Of a stretch of DNA of 64,000 nt, positions 24,608 to 34,974 are shown one piece after another. The notes below the pieces were generated by a model. That model saw only the letters and a program-made list of their open reading frames with translations. It was not told the DNA's origin and did not search any database. Each line of letters opens with the position of its first letter. Position 1 is the first letter of the stretch. The DNA comes from Nitrospirota bacterium. GTDB taxonomy: Bacteria; Nitrospirota; JACRHL01. The position numbers were made by a program, and so were the translations under genes. The stretch spans positions 62,001 through 126,000 of the forward strand of contig JAOUFN010000003.1 of NCBI GenBank assembly GCA_029858285.1, read 5' to 3'.

Positions 24608-25612
24608 GTGAACCCGATCGACATCCGAGATGGAGCGACCCTCCTGATGAACCCCGTCTCCGGGTCCAGAAATCGGCGCGCCCGCAATCTGCGCCTGGCC
24701 CAGGCCCTAGACGAACAGGTAGCGGGATTGACGGTGCAACGGACCTCTGGTCCAGGAGATGCATCCCGCCTGGCCGCACAGGCCGCCGCCGCCGGTGCGG
24801 CCAGCGTGTGGGTGGCAGGCGGTGACGGCACCATCAACGAGGCGTTGCAAGGGCTGGTGGGCACATCGACAACTCTGGTTCCGCTGCCAGCGGGTACCGC
24901 CAACGTGCTGTGCCGGGAGATCGGTCTTTCCATGGATCCGTTCGCCGCCATTCCCCGCCTGCTGAGGGGCAACACCCGCCCCGTCACCGTCGGCGAGGTC
25001 ACCTGGAACAGGTACATGGGTGGAAACACAAAAAGATTTTTTTTACTGATGGCGGGCGCGGGGCTGGACGCAGAAATCTGCCAGTCGGTGCCATCGGGCC
25101 TCAAGCGCTACCTGGGTGCCACCGCCTTTATGCTGACCGGGGCGGTGTGCGCGGTGCGTTATCCCTATCCGGGCATTACCCTGTCCACGCAGACCCCGCC
25201 GACAGGGTCCGTTCCGGCGACGGCCCCGACGCCTGACGCACCTCTTGTCATTATCGCCAACAGCCGAAACTATGGCGGGCCGTTCCGTCTGGCGCCGGAG
25301 GCCGGACTGGAACAACCCGGCCTGTGCAGCGTGGCCCTTTCCGCCCGGGGACCGGTGGCACTGTTGCGATTGGCGTGGGCAGTTTTGCGGGGCACCCACA
25401 CCCGCCTGAAGGGAGTCACCCTGGGCGTTGGCGAGCGCTTTGAATTATCCAGCCCCCACCAGGTACCTTTCCATGTGGATGGCGAACCCGTCGGCTACCT
25501 GCCCGCCGTAATTCGCGCCATCCCCGATGGGGTGCTTCTGCGCTATCCTGTCCCCGTCGGCGCGCCGTCCGGCGTGGATGCCATTGCAACTGTCCCCGCA
25601 TCACAGGCATGA
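24608..25612 (+). CDS. Diacylglycerol kinase / LCB5-YegS family lipid kinase
   Basis: ATLLMNPVSGSRNRRARN...VWVAGGDGTINEALQGLVGTSTTLVPLPAGTANVLCREIG. GTG start inferred. Confidence 0.9.
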   Translation: MNPIDIRDGATLLMNPVSGSRNRRARNLRLAQALDEQVAGLTVQRTSGPGDASRLAAQAAAAGAASVWVAGGDGTINEALQGLVGTSTTLVPLPAGTANVLCREIGLSMDPFAAIPRLLRGNTRPVTVGEVTWNRYMGGNTKRFFLLMAGAGLDAEICQSVPSGLKRYLGATAFMLTGAVCAVRYPYPGITLSTQTPPTGSVPATAPTPDAPLVIIANSRNYGGPFRLAPEAGLEQPGLCSVALSARGPVALLRLAWAVLRGTHTRLKGVTLGVGERFELSSPHQVPFHVDGEPVGYLPAVIRAIPDGVLLRYPVPVGAPSGVDAIATVPASQA

Positions 25613-25619
25613 TTTTCCC

Positions 25620-26132
25620 ATGACGATGCCCATGCTCAACCTGATCGACGCGGTCCTGATCGGAATTGCACTGGTCACGGTGTTGTTTGGCACTGCACGC
25701 GGATTCGTCCGCGAACTGCTGAGCCTGATCGCCGTGGTCGGAGGCTTTCTGGTGGCCCAGACCGGATACGAAGCCGTGGAACCCAGCCTGCGATTTGCCA
25801 TTCGCGTGCCGGAACTGTCCAGTGCCGTCGCCTACTTGTTCACCTTTTTTTCCTGTTCCCTGGCCTTTGCCGTGGCAGGGCGCATGCTGGTGAAGGCGTT
25901 GGACATCAAGAAAACTTTCCACGTTGTGGATCACTTGGGAGGCATGCTGCTGGGCGGCGCCAAGGGGCTGGTTCTGGTAGGTGTGCTGCTGGCTACCCTG
26001 CCGGTGTGGCCGGAGGGTCGGACTGCCATTGCCCACTCCTATTTCGCCCCCGAGTTTGCCCCGGTGGTGCAGTATTTCCATAATGGCCTCAAGGCAGCGC
26101 CGGAAAAGGCTCTGCTCCCCTTCAATCGTTGA
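25620..26132 (+). CDS. cvpA: CvpA family membrane protein
   Basis: MTMPMLNLIDAVLIGIALVTVLFGTARGFVRELLSLIAVVGGFLVAQTGY, four TM-like segments. Confidence 0.88.
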   Translation: MTMPMLNLIDAVLIGIALVTVLFGTARGFVRELLSLIAVVGGFLVAQTGYEAVEPSLRFAIRVPELSSAVAYLFTFFSCSLAFAVAGRMLVKALDIKKTFHVVDHLGGMLLGGAKGLVLVGVLLATLPVWPEGRTAIAHSYFAPEFAPVVQYFHNGLKAAPEKALLPFNR

Positions 26133-26221
26133 GCCATCCGCCCAGGAGCGGTATGCTGGTGCCTCCTCCAGCCTGCGGATTTGCGATGCATACCCCACAC
26201 CACACCCCCAAAGGGGACCCC

Positions 26222-27079
26222 GTGAATGGTGCCACCACCGTAGTGGGCATCATCGGCCATCCGGTGTCTCACTCGCATTCGCCGCAAATGCACAATGCGG
26301 CCTTTCATGCCTTGGGCCTGAACTGGGTGTACGTGCCGTTCCCGCTGACGCCGGATCGGCTGGCCGACGGCGTGCGCGGGCTGGCCGCCGCCGGGGTGCG
26401 GGGCTTCAACGTCACCATCCCTCATAAGGAGAAAATCCTGCCGCTGCTGGATGAAATTTCCCCGCAGGCTCGGGCCATCGGCGCAGTGAACACCGTGGTC
26501 ATCGACAACGGGAAACTGGTGGGACACAACACCGACGGGGTGGGATTTTCCCATGCCCTGCATCAGGCCCACCGCTTCAAACCGGAGCGCAGCCGCGTGC
26601 TTGTTCTTGGAGCCGGGGGCTCTGCCCGGGCAGTGTGCGACCAACTCGCCCGCGAGGGGGTGCCCGCCATGTACATCTGCGCCCGCCGGAGCGAACAGGC
26701 GGCGGACTTGTCCGCCGACCTGCGGAGTCACCACCCCGGTTGCGACATCAAAACCCTCGACTGGAGCCCCCTTGATCACCGTTGCGGCATCAACTGGGCG
26801 GAGTTGATTGTTAATACTACCCCCATCGGCATGCGCCCCGGGGACGGATCCCCCCTCGACACCAACGGCATTTCTCCGGGGCACATCGTGGTGGATCTGA
26901 TCTACGCTCCGCCGGAAACGGAACTGCTGCAAAAATGCCGTGCCCTGCGCGCGCGCTGCCTGAACGGACTGGGCATGCTGCTCCATCAAGGTGCTGCCGC
27001 CTTTACCCTGTGGACCGGCAAGGAGGCGCCGCTGGACGTGATGCAGGCTGCATTACCAAACCATAACGGCCCTGCTTGA
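26222..27079 (+). CDS. aroE: Shikimate dehydrogenase
   Basis: GIIGHPVSHSHSPQMHNAAF...GFNVTIPHKEKI...GHNTDGVGF...VLGAGGSARAV. GTG start with AAGGGG upstream. Confidence 0.95.
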   Translation: MNGATTVVGIIGHPVSHSHSPQMHNAAFHALGLNWVYVPFPLTPDRLADGVRGLAAAGVRGFNVTIPHKEKILPLLDEISPQARAIGAVNTVVIDNGKLVGHNTDGVGFSHALHQAHRFKPERSRVLVLGAGGSARAVCDQLAREGVPAMYICARRSEQAADLSADLRSHHPGCDIKTLDWSPLDHRCGINWAELIVNTTPIGMRPGDGSPLDTNGISPGHIVVDLIYAPPETELLQKCRALRARCLNGLGMLLHQGAAAFTLWTGKEAPLDVMQAALPNHNGPA

Positions 27080-27113
27080 CGGCATTTCACCCCCCCCGTA
27101 TCATCGACCGATT

Positions 27114-27749
27114 ATGCGCATTTCCGAGATTTTCAGTAGCATTCAGGGGGAATCGACCTATGCGGGTCGGCCCTGTTCCTTCGTGCGTACTACCGGCTGC
27201 GACCAGCGCTGCACCTGGTGCGATACGGCTTATGCCTTTCACGGTGGCGAGGAGATGTCCCTGGACGATCTATACGCCGCCGTGACCGCTTGCGGAAATG
27301 AGTTGGTAGAGGTCACTGGTGGCGAACCGTTGCTGCAACCGGAGGTGCCCGAGTTCACGAAGGAATTGTGCGACCGGGGCTACACCGTGCTGATCGAGAC
27401 CGGTGGCAGCCTGCCCATCGCAGGTCTCGACCCCCGGGTGCGCCGCATCCTGGACCTGAAGGCCCCCGCCAGCGGCATGACCACACGCGTTCACTGGGAC
27501 AACCTGCACCACCTCAAGGCAGGGGACGAGATCAAATTCGTCCTCGCCGACCGGTCGGATTTTGACTGGGCAGCCAAGGTGATGGCCAATCACCGACTGA
27601 CGGAACGGACGACGGTGCTGTTTGCACCGGTGTTCGGCGTGCTGGAGCCGCGACTGCTGGCGGAGTGGATTCTTGCCGATAGGTTGCCGGTGCGGTTGCA
27701 ACTCCAGTTGCACAAGTATATCTGGTCCCCCACTGCCCGAGGAGTGTGA
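27114..27749 (+). CDS. queE: 7-carboxy-7-deazaguanine synthase
   Basis: EIFSSIQGESTYAGRPCSFVRTTGCDQRCTWCDTAYAFHGGEEM, radical-SAM CX3CX2C. Confidence 0.95.
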   Translation: MRISEIFSSIQGESTYAGRPCSFVRTTGCDQRCTWCDTAYAFHGGEEMSLDDLYAAVTACGNELVEVTGGEPLLQPEVPEFTKELCDRGYTVLIETGGSLPIAGLDPRVRRILDLKAPASGMTTRVHWDNLHHLKAGDEIKFVLADRSDFDWAAKVMANHRLTERTTVLFAPVFGVLEPRLLAEWILADRLPVRLQLQLHKYIWSPTARGV

Positions 27750-27829
27750 ACAGGGGCTGGATCAGGGACAGGACGAAGGCCGTTCCAAAATTTTCTCCGG
27801 TCATTGCGCCGGCTTCATAAGGAGTGACC

Positions 27830-29338
27830 ATGGAAATTCGCGTTGCGCAGGCGGCCCCGGCCAGCTTTACCACCGATATGCTGATCGTGCCAGTCGCCAA
27901 GGGTGACACGCCCCGCGGCACCGCAGCGGAGGTGGATCAGGCGCTGGGCGGTCTGCTGGCGGACGCCATGCGGCGCGGCGAATTCAAGGCCGGCGCTGGT
28001 GCGGTGCTGTGCTTTCCCTCCGGTGGCGCCGTGCGCGCCCGGCGCGTCTGCTTCGTCGGCGTGGGCGAGACCGCCAAAATCGACGCCGAGGTGCTGCGCC
28101 GTCTGGGCGGCAGGAGCGCTCGCACCGTGAACAACGCCCGACTGGAAAGCGCCGCCGTCGCCCCCCTGGCGTCGGACTCCCCCTTTGCAGGGTTGACCGC
28201 CACCGATTATGCCGAGGCCGTCGTCACGGGTGCGGTAATCGGCGTCTACCGCTTCGACACCTACAAGACCGATGAGGATTCGCGGGTGCCGGACACCCTC
28301 ACCCTCCTTACCCTGCTGTGCCCCGATGGCCAGCGCGGCGCCGTGGCCGATCTGGAAAGCGGCGCAAACTACGCCCGCATCGTGTCCGAGGCCACCAACT
28401 ACGCCGCCGACCTGGCCAATCACCCGTCCGCCGTGGTCACCCCCACGCGTCTGGCCAGGGAGGCCAAGGAACTGGCCGATCGGTTGGGACTGTCCCTTAC
28501 CGTGCTCGACAAGGAGCAGATGATTGCCCAGAACATGGGCGGCATGATCGGCGTCTCCCAGGGTTCGGTAGAGCCGCCCAAGTTCATCGTGCTGGAGTAC
28601 AAGGGGGCAACCTCCGCGCCGGTGGTCATGGTGGGCAAATCCATCACCTTCGACAGCGGCGGCATTTCCATCAAGCCTTCTGCGGGCATGGAGGAAATGA
28701 AGGGGGACATGACCGGCGGCGCATCGGTGTTGGCTACTGTGCGGGCCGCCGCCGAGTTGCGCCTGCCGATTCACGTGGTCGGTATCCTCACCGCCGCCGA
28801 GAACATGCCCAGTGGCACCGCCACCAACCCCGGCGATGTGCTGCACATGCACTCCGGCCTCACCGTGGAGGTGGTCAATACCGATGCCGAGGGGCGGCTG
28901 GTAATGGCGGACGGGCTGTCGTACGCCCAGCGCTATTCGCCGCGCCTGCTGATGGACATTGCCACCCTCACCGGCGCCTGTGTGGTGGCTCTGGGGCACT
29001 ACGCCATCGGCCTGATGGGCACCGATGAGGACGCCAAAACCGCCCTCACCGAGATCGGCGAGGCCACCGGGGAGCGGCTGTGGACACTGCCCCTGTGGGA
29101 GGTGTACGAGGAAGACATCAAGAGCGACATCGCCGATGTGAAGAACACCGGTGGGCGCGCCGGGGGCACCATCACCGCCGGGTGCTTTCTGAAAAAATTC
29201 ACCGGCAATACTCCTTGGGTGCATCTGGACATCGCTAGCACCGCCTGGGCCTCGAAGGCCACTGACTATCTGCCCAAGGGGGCGCGGGGCACCGGGGTGC
29301 GCCTGCTCACCGGCCTGCTGCGCCGCCTGTCTTCCTGA
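27830..29338 (+). CDS. pepA: Leucyl aminopeptidase (M17)
   Basis: GKSITFDSGGISIKPSAGMEEMKGDM and NTDAEGRLVMADGLSYA. Confidence 0.97.
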   Translation: MEIRVAQAAPASFTTDMLIVPVAKGDTPRGTAAEVDQALGGLLADAMRRGEFKAGAGAVLCFPSGGAVRARRVCFVGVGETAKIDAEVLRRLGGRSARTVNNARLESAAVAPLASDSPFAGLTATDYAEAVVTGAVIGVYRFDTYKTDEDSRVPDTLTLLTLLCPDGQRGAVADLESGANYARIVSEATNYAADLANHPSAVVTPTRLAREAKELADRLGLSLTVLDKEQMIAQNMGGMIGVSQGSVEPPKFIVLEYKGATSAPVVMVGKSITFDSGGISIKPSAGMEEMKGDMTGGASVLATVRAAAELRLPIHVVGILTAAENMPSGTATNPGDVLHMHSGLTVEVVNTDAEGRLVMADGLSYAQRYSPRLLMDIATLTGACVVALGHYAIGLMGTDEDAKTALTEIGEATGERLWTLPLWEVYEEDIKSDIADVKNTGGRAGGTITAGCFLKKFTGNTPWVHLDIASTAWASKATDYLPKGARGTGVRLLTGLLRRLSS

Positions 29339-29470
29339 GGCCGGAAGAAATTTCCGGGACCGCAAAAGATTGCCCGGGGCGGAGGGCTGGCCTATGCTGG
29401 GCACAGGGGCGGCGTGGAATGCGGTGCGGGTGCGCCGTGCCGGGCGCTGCTCCGATTCCGAGGAGTCCCC

Positions 29471-29803
29471 ATGCAAAGCACATTGGCCGAACGATCCTGC
29501 ATTCCCTGTACCGGCGCCACGCCACGCCTGTCGCCGGAGGCCATCGGGTCCCTGTTGGCGGAACTCGGTGGCGGCTGGCGGGTGAGCGGTGGGCTGCGGC
29601 TGGAAAAAACCTGTAAATTTGCTGATTTCCGCTCAGCACTGGCCTTCACCAACCGAGTGGGGGAAGTGGCCGAGGCCGAAGGGCACCATCCGGACATCCA
29701 CCTGACTTGGGGCCGGGTGGATCTGGGCATCTGGACCCATGCAGTGGACGGCCTCACCGAGGCGGATTTCATCCTCGCGGCAAAAATAAACCGGCTGGCG
29801 TAA
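29471..29803 (+). CDS. Pterin-4a-carbinolamine dehydratase
   Basis: FRSALAFTNRVGEVAEAEGHHPDIHLTWGRVDLGIWTHAVDGLTEADFILAAKI (HHP...W...TH motif). Confidence 0.95.
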   Translation: MQSTLAERSCIPCTGATPRLSPEAIGSLLAELGGGWRVSGGLRLEKTCKFADFRSALAFTNRVGEVAEAEGHHPDIHLTWGRVDLGIWTHAVDGLTEADFILAAKINRLA

Positions 29804-29890
29804 CCGGAAAAAGGTGCCCAGGCGCGGGTGACAGGCCGTTTCCGCCCAGACTGCTTGAATCGCGACAAACCCTGGTCAGCCACATGTTGT

Positions 29891-30337
29891 ATGCGAACCG
29901 GCCCGCAGCCCCCCCCCACTTCCAGCGAAGGCCCGATCCTGTTTTTTGATGCCCCGTGCGGCTGGTGCCGGGGCTGGACGGGCTGGCTTGCCCGTCGTGC
30001 CCCCCATCTGCTCCTGGCACCGCTCCAGGGAGAAACCGCGCGCTGCCTCCTGAAAAACCTTCAGGATGGTTCCCCGATTCCCCCCAACACGCTGATCCTG
30101 TTCCAGCCCGGCCCGGAGGGGGGAGTGGAGATCCACGCCCGCGCCCTGCTGGGCGCCCTGACACTGGCCGGGGTCGGCGGCGCAGCAGGTAGAATGCTGT
30201 GGTTAACACTGGCGCGGCTGCCGCGCGGGGTGCTGAATCCACCCTACCGCCTGCTTTCCCGTCACCGTCAGTGGCTGACGCCACTGGCCCCCGCCTGCCC
30301 GCTTCCGGACACCTCCGACCCGCGCCTGCTGCCATAG
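29891..30337 (+). CDS. DUF393 / DCC-family thiol oxidoreductase-like protein
   Basis: GPILFFDAPCGWCRGWTGWLARRAPHLLLAPLQGETAR (DxxCxxC). Confidence 0.8.
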   Translation: MRTGPQPPPTSSEGPILFFDAPCGWCRGWTGWLARRAPHLLLAPLQGETARCLLKNLQDGSPIPPNTLILFQPGPEGGVEIHARALLGALTLAGVGGAAGRMLWLTLARLPRGVLNPPYRLLSRHRQWLTPLAPACPLPDTSDPRLLP

Positions 30338-30419
30338 CAGTCTTGTATTGCGCCGAACGGTTGCCTCGACAGGATGGATTGCGTATGGTGTGCCGCCCCA
30401 CCCCCCGAGGAGCCACCAC

Positions 30420-31766
30420 ATGATTTTCAGCTGGAGCCGTCGTCTGGCCCAACGCCTGGCACTGGACCGCCCCGAGGCCCGCGCCTGGGCCATATACGAC
30501 TGGGCCAACTCCGCCTACATCACAGTGGTCATCACGGCGGTATTTCCGGTTTTTTTCCAAAAATCACTGGCCACAACCCTCACCCCCGCCGATGCCACAG
30601 TGCGTTTTGCCTTTGCTACCGCCGGGGCCATGTTGCTAGTGGCGTTACTGGCACCTGTTTTGGGGGCTATTGCCGACTACTATCCGATCAAAAAAAAGTT
30701 GCTGGCGCTGTTCGCCGGGATCGGGGTAGCGGCGTGCGCGGCGCTGGCTCTGCCCGGCCCAGGCGACTGGTGGACGGGCTTGCTTCTGTTCGCCGTGGGC
30801 AATGTGGGCATCTGGGGCAGCCTGGTGTTTTACGACGCCTTGCTCCCCCACGTGGCACGCAGTGGGGAGCTGGACCGCCTGTCCACCTCCGGCTATGCAG
30901 TGGGATATCTGGGGGGAGGCCTCATTCTGGCCGGGGCACTGGGGGTGATCTCCAATCCCGTTTTCTTCGGTCTGGCGGACGCCGGCATGGCGGTGCGCGG
31001 TGTGTTCGTGGCCGTGGCGGTTTGGTGGGCGGTGTTTTCCATCCCCCTGCTGCGGCGGGTGGAGGAGCCTGCCCTGCACCCGCACCAATCCAGAGACAAA
31101 AACAAAACAACGCCCGACGCCCGATCGGCCGGAGATCCCGGTGGCGTGCTGCGCGGCGGGCTTACCCGTATCGTCGAGGGGGTGCGGATTTTGCGTCGTC
31201 ACCCGCAGGCGGGGCTGTTTCTGTTGGCGTTTCTGGTCTACAACGACGGCATTGTCACCATCATCCGCATGGCCACGGTGTACGGCGCGGAGATCGGGCT
31301 TGCGTCGAACGCCATGATCGGTGCAGTGGTGCTGGTGCAGTTTGTGGGTGTCCCGTGCGCCTTCCTGTTTGGCGCGCTGGCGGGACGCATCGGCACCCGC
31401 CCGGCCCTGTTCATCGGCATCGGGGTTTACGCGCTCATCGCTCTGGTGGGACACCACATGGATAGCACCGCCGACTTTTACCTTCTGGCCCTGCTGGTGG
31501 GGCTGGTGCAAGGGGGAACGCAGGCGCTGTCGCGCTCCCTGTTTGCCAGCCTGATTCCCCGCGCCCATTCGACGGCCTGTTTCGGGCTGTTCGCGGTGGC
31601 AGAAAAAGCCGCCTCGGTGTTTGGCCCCCTGGTGTTCGCTGTGGCCGCTGCCCAATGGGGCTCGGGTCGCGCCGGGGTGCTGGCGGTGGGCGGGTTTTTT
31701 GTGGTGGGGGGATTGCTGCTGCTGAAGGTAGATGTGGCGGAAGGCCGGAAACAGGTGGGTGACTGA
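30420..31766 (+). CDS. MFS transporter, UMF1/Atg22-like
   Basis: EARAWAIYDWANSAYITVVITAVFPVFFQKS...; ~12 hydrophobic segments. Confidence 0.9.
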   Translation: MIFSWSRRLAQRLALDRPEARAWAIYDWANSAYITVVITAVFPVFFQKSLATTLTPADATVRFAFATAGAMLLVALLAPVLGAIADYYPIKKKLLALFAGIGVAACAALALPGPGDWWTGLLLFAVGNVGIWGSLVFYDALLPHVARSGELDRLSTSGYAVGYLGGGLILAGALGVISNPVFFGLADAGMAVRGVFVAVAVWWAVFSIPLLRRVEEPALHPHQSRDKNKTTPDARSAGDPGGVLRGGLTRIVEGVRILRRHPQAGLFLLAFLVYNDGIVTIIRMATVYGAEIGLASNAMIGAVVLVQFVGVPCAFLFGALAGRIGTRPALFIGIGVYALIALVGHHMDSTADFYLLALLVGLVQGGTQALSRSLFASLIPRAHSTACFGLFAVAEKAASVFGPLVFAVAAAQWGSGRAGVLAVGGFFVVGGLLLLKVDVAEGRKQVGD

Positions 31767-31806
31767 TGCCACATTCCGACGGTGTCGGCCTGGCAGGGGG
31801 GGGGAC

Positions 31807-32529
31807 CTACTCCGCCGGTTTTGTCCTGGCCTTCCACTCCTGCACCAGCTTCCGCGCCTCGGCGAGTTGAGCAGAGGTCATGTGCATGGCCACTTTGTCC
31901 CGCTCACTGGTAACACTCGCATTGCTCCGGGCGGCGGCCAGATCCAGCCACAGGTAGGCCTGTACCCTGTCCCTCGGCACGCCCCTTCCCTCGGCATACA
32001 GCATCCCCAGGCGATACTGGGCACCGGCATCGCCCTGATCGGCGGCCCGACCGTACCATTTCAGGGCCTCGGACATGTCCTGCGGAACGCCGTGACCGCT
32101 TTCATACAGAGCCCCCAGACTGTATTCGGCCTCGGCACGCCCCTGATCGGCGGATTTGCGGATCCAGGTAAAAGTCTGTTCCCAGTCTTGCGGCACGCCC
32201 TGTCCGCCCGCATACATCATCCCCAGGTCGTACTGGGCCTCGGCGTGCCCCTGATCGGCAGCCTTGCGATACCATGCGGCCGCCTCGGCAAAATCCTGGG
32301 GCACACCAAAACCGTCGTCATACAGCATCCCGAGGCCGTACTGGGCCTCGGCGTCGCCCTGCTCGGCCAGCGGTTGCCATAGCTGGAACGCATTGGCATA
32401 GTCCTCCCCATCATAGGCGGACTGCCCGTCCTCCAACGGCCCGGATGCTGCCGGAGTGGTCAGGCTGGCCAGCAAAATAAAGGCAAAACAAAATGTCCTG
32501 AATGAACGGCTCAAGCGCTCCTCCTGCAA
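31807..32529 (-). CDS. Secreted Sel1-like repeat protein
   Basis: Signal peptide plus four or five repeats AEAQYxLGMLYxxGxGVPQDxxxAxxWYRKAADQG. Confidence 0.93.
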   Translation of the reverse strand: MQEERLSRSFRTFCFAFILLASLTTPAASGPLEDGQSAYDGEDYANAFQLWQPLAEQGDAEAQYGLGMLYDDGFGVPQDFAEAAAWYRKAADQGHAEAQYDLGMMYAGGQGVPQDWEQTFTWIRKSADQGRAEAEYSLGALYESGHGVPQDMSEALKWYGRAADQGDAGAQYRLGMLYAEGRGVPRDRVQAYLWLDLAAARSNASVTSERDKVAMHMTSAQLAEARKLVQEWKARTKPAE

Positions 32530-32536
32530 ATTCCCT

Positions 32537-34063
32537 TCACATCACCGGTTCCGGCGCGCGGTATTGGATCGCCTCGGCCACGTGGGCGGCACCCACCTTG
32601 TCGTCCCCCTCCAAATCGGCCACTGTGCGCGCCACCTTGAGTACCCGGTGGTAGGCGCGGGCTGACAGCCCCATACGCGTCACCGCCTGACGCAGAATGC
32701 TCTCGCCGTCCTTCCCCAGGCGGCAATGGTTACCCACCTCCTCGGTGTTCATGCGGCTGTTGGAGCGGCTGTCACCGAGGCGCTCCTGCTGGCGCTGGCG
32801 CGCCTCCGCCACGCGCTTGGCAATCGCCTCCGACGGCTCTTCCCGTGCTCCGCCCATGAGCTCCCCCACCGGCACCGCCGGGACCTCCAGATGCAGGTCG
32901 ATGCGGTCCAGCAGCGGGCCGGAGATGCGGCTGCGGTAGCGGGCCACTTCGCGCGGGGAGCAGCGGCAGTCGCGCCCCGGGTCGGTCAGGTAGCCGCACG
33001 GACAAGGGTTCATCGCCGCCACCAGAATGAAGCGCGCCGGGTAGGACAGGGACGCCGCCGCGCGGGAGATGGTGACAGTGCCATCCTCCAGCGGCTGGCG
33101 CAGGACTTCCAGGGCGTTGCGGCGGAACTCGGGCAATTCGTCGAGGAACAGCACGCCGTGATTGGCCAGACTTACCTCGCCGGGGCGGGGCATGGCACCG
33201 CCGCCGATCAGGCCCACGTCGGAGATGGTATGGTGCGGGGCACGGTAGGGGCGCTCCGCCACCAACCCCTGCCCCCCCGGCAGCATGCCCGCTACACTGT
33301 GGACGCGCGTCACGTCCACTGCCTCGTCCAGCGACAGGGGGGGTAGAATTCCCGCCATGCGCCGCGCCAGCATGCTTTTTCCGGAGCCGGGTGGCCCCAC
33401 CATCAACACGTTGTGTCCCCCTGCCGCCGCCACCTCCAGTGCTCGCTTGGCCGAAGCCTGACCAGAGACTTCGGAAAAATCCGGAAAACCCACAGTCCGC
33501 GCCGCCAGGGGCCGCCGGTCCGCCACCACGCGAAGTGCCGAAGCCTCCACATCGCCCCGCAGGAACGAAACCAACTCCGCCAGGGACGCCACGCCGTAAA
33601 CCGCAATACCTTCGCACACGGCGGCCTCGGGGCCGTTTTCACGGGGCACCACCAGCCCGCGCACGGTCTTGTCGGCGGCCGCCGAGATCGCCAGCGACAG
33701 CCCCCCGCGCACCGGCTTGACGCGGCCATCCAGTGCCAGTTCCCCCACCACCATAATTCCCTCAATGGAAGACGGGGCGACGATGCCGTCGGCCACCAGG
33801 ATGCCGATGGCGGCAGGCAGGTCGAAGGACGATCCCTCCTTGCGCACGTCGGCTGGGGCCAGGTTGACGGTGATGCGCTTGACCGGAAACGGCATCCCGC
33901 TGTTCTTGAGGGCCGCCTGCACCCGTTCTTTGCTCTCCTTGACCGCCGCGTCCGGCAAACCAACGATGGAAAACGCCGGAAGGCCGTTGGCAATATCCAC
34001 CTCGACCTCGACTGGATAGGCGTCCAGCCCCAGTACCGCCCCGCTCATGACCCGTGAAAGCAC
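32537..34063 (-). CDS. comM: YifB/ComM family Mg-chelatase-like AAA ATPase
   Basis: MLSRVMSGAVLGLDAYPVEVEVDIANGLPAFSIVGLPDAAVKESKERVQAALKNSG...MVGPPGSGKSMLARRMAGILPPL. Confidence 0.95.
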   Translation of the reverse strand: MLSRVMSGAVLGLDAYPVEVEVDIANGLPAFSIVGLPDAAVKESKERVQAALKNSGMPFPVKRITVNLAPADVRKEGSSFDLPAAIGILVADGIVAPSSIEGIMVVGELALDGRVKPVRGGLSLAISAAADKTVRGLVVPRENGPEAAVCEGIAVYGVASLAELVSFLRGDVEASALRVVADRRPLAARTVGFPDFSEVSGQASAKRALEVAAAGGHNVLMVGPPGSGKSMLARRMAGILPPLSLDEAVDVTRVHSVAGMLPGGQGLVAERPYRAPHHTISDVGLIGGGAMPRPGEVSLANHGVLFLDELPEFRRNALEVLRQPLEDGTVTISRAAASLSYPARFILVAAMNPCPCGYLTDPGRDCRCSPREVARYRSRISGPLLDRIDLHLEVPAVPVGELMGGAREEPSEAIAKRVAEARQRQQERLGDSRSNSRMNTEEVGNHCRLGKDGESILRQAVTRMGLSARAYHRVLKVARTVADLEGDDKVGAAHVAEAIQYRAPEPVM

Positions 34064-34169
34064 CGCATCTCCCCCAATCTGGAATTGCCGCTAAAATGAT
34101 TCCAATGGCGGGCACGGTAGCACCCGCCCCACCGCGCTTTCAAGGGGGCGGGCGGGCACTTCTCGCTGC

Positions 34170-34450
34170 GGTATTCGTGTAAAACATACGGCACGGCCAA
34201 GTTCGTCGCGTAGAGGGAAACTCCAGCGGTGGGCGGGGCCATTCAATATCCCCGTTCACCCCAGGCTTGTCGAAGGGTACCCTACGCCACCCATCCCGAC
34301 CGGGGGGCGCTCGCTCTTCGAAACCCGTCGGTCCGAAATGCGGGCTGCGCTTCGACAGGCTCGGCGCGGGCGGGTTTATTTTGGACATTGGAAATGGCGT
34401 GGCCGGATTCGCGATGCATCCGCCCGTGCCGTATGTTTTACGCGAATACC
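34170..34450. mobile_element. MITE-like imperfect palindrome with 27-bp terminal inverted repeats
   Basis: GGTATTCGTGTAAAACATACGGCACGG (34170-34196) versus reverse complement of CCGTGCCGTATGTTTTACGCGAATACC (34424-34450): 26/27 identical; interior arms also show diverged inverted similarity (e.g. GGCTTGTCGAAGGG / AGCCTGTCGAAGCG). Confidence 0.7.
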
Positions 34451-34472
34451 TCAGGGGGTCCGGGCCCCCCAC

Positions 34473-34507
34473 AAAAAAGGGCCACCCCCACCGGGGGTAG
34501 CCCTTTT
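34473..34507 (-). terminator. Rho-independent terminator of HU gene
   Basis: AAAAGGGC..CCCCC acc GGGGG..GCCCTTTT; minus strand ends in T6 tract. Confidence 0.8.
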
Positions 34508-34527
34508 GCAACAGTCAGCGGGGCAGA

Positions 34528-34803
34528 CTAGAGCTTGGACTTGAAAGTCGGAGAGGCCTTGAAGCCGACGTTTTTGCTGGCGGGAATCTGGATCGACTTC
34601 CCGGTCTGCGGGTTGCGGCCGACACGGGCGGCGCGCTTCTTGACGGTAAAGGTGCCGAAGCCGGGGTAGGCAAAGCGCCCTTCCTTGGCGATGGCCTTCG
34701 CCATGGTGGCGAATACGGAGTCGACGATGGTCTCGACTCCCTTCTTGCTGACGTCCTTGCCACCCTTGCTGGCTACCGCGTTAATCAGTTCTGCTTTGGT
34801 CAT
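34528..34803 (-). CDS. HU family DNA-binding protein
   Basis: MTKAELINAVASKGG...GFGTFTVKKRAARVGRNPQTGKSIQIPASKNVGFKASPTFKSKL. Confidence 0.97.
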   Translation of the reverse strand: MTKAELINAVASKGGKDVSKKGVETIVDSVFATMAKAIAKEGRFAYPGFGTFTVKKRAARVGRNPQTGKSIQIPASKNVGFKASPTFKSKL

Positions 34804-34974
34804 GTGCGCTCCACCTCCATCGAATGGTTGGGCAAACGGTGAGTTCAGATGCTGGCGGACGCTGTGGGAATCCGCACAAATCCTCGTGCCGGGCCGTATC
34901 GTAGGTAAGCTAAAAAACCTTGTCAAGCGCTTGGGACAAGGTTTTGCGGGACTTTTTTCCCGCGCCGGGCGTGA

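Noticed and set aside
27815-29476. 553-aa minus ORF
   Set aside because: Antisense of pepA; pepA motifs are unambiguous.
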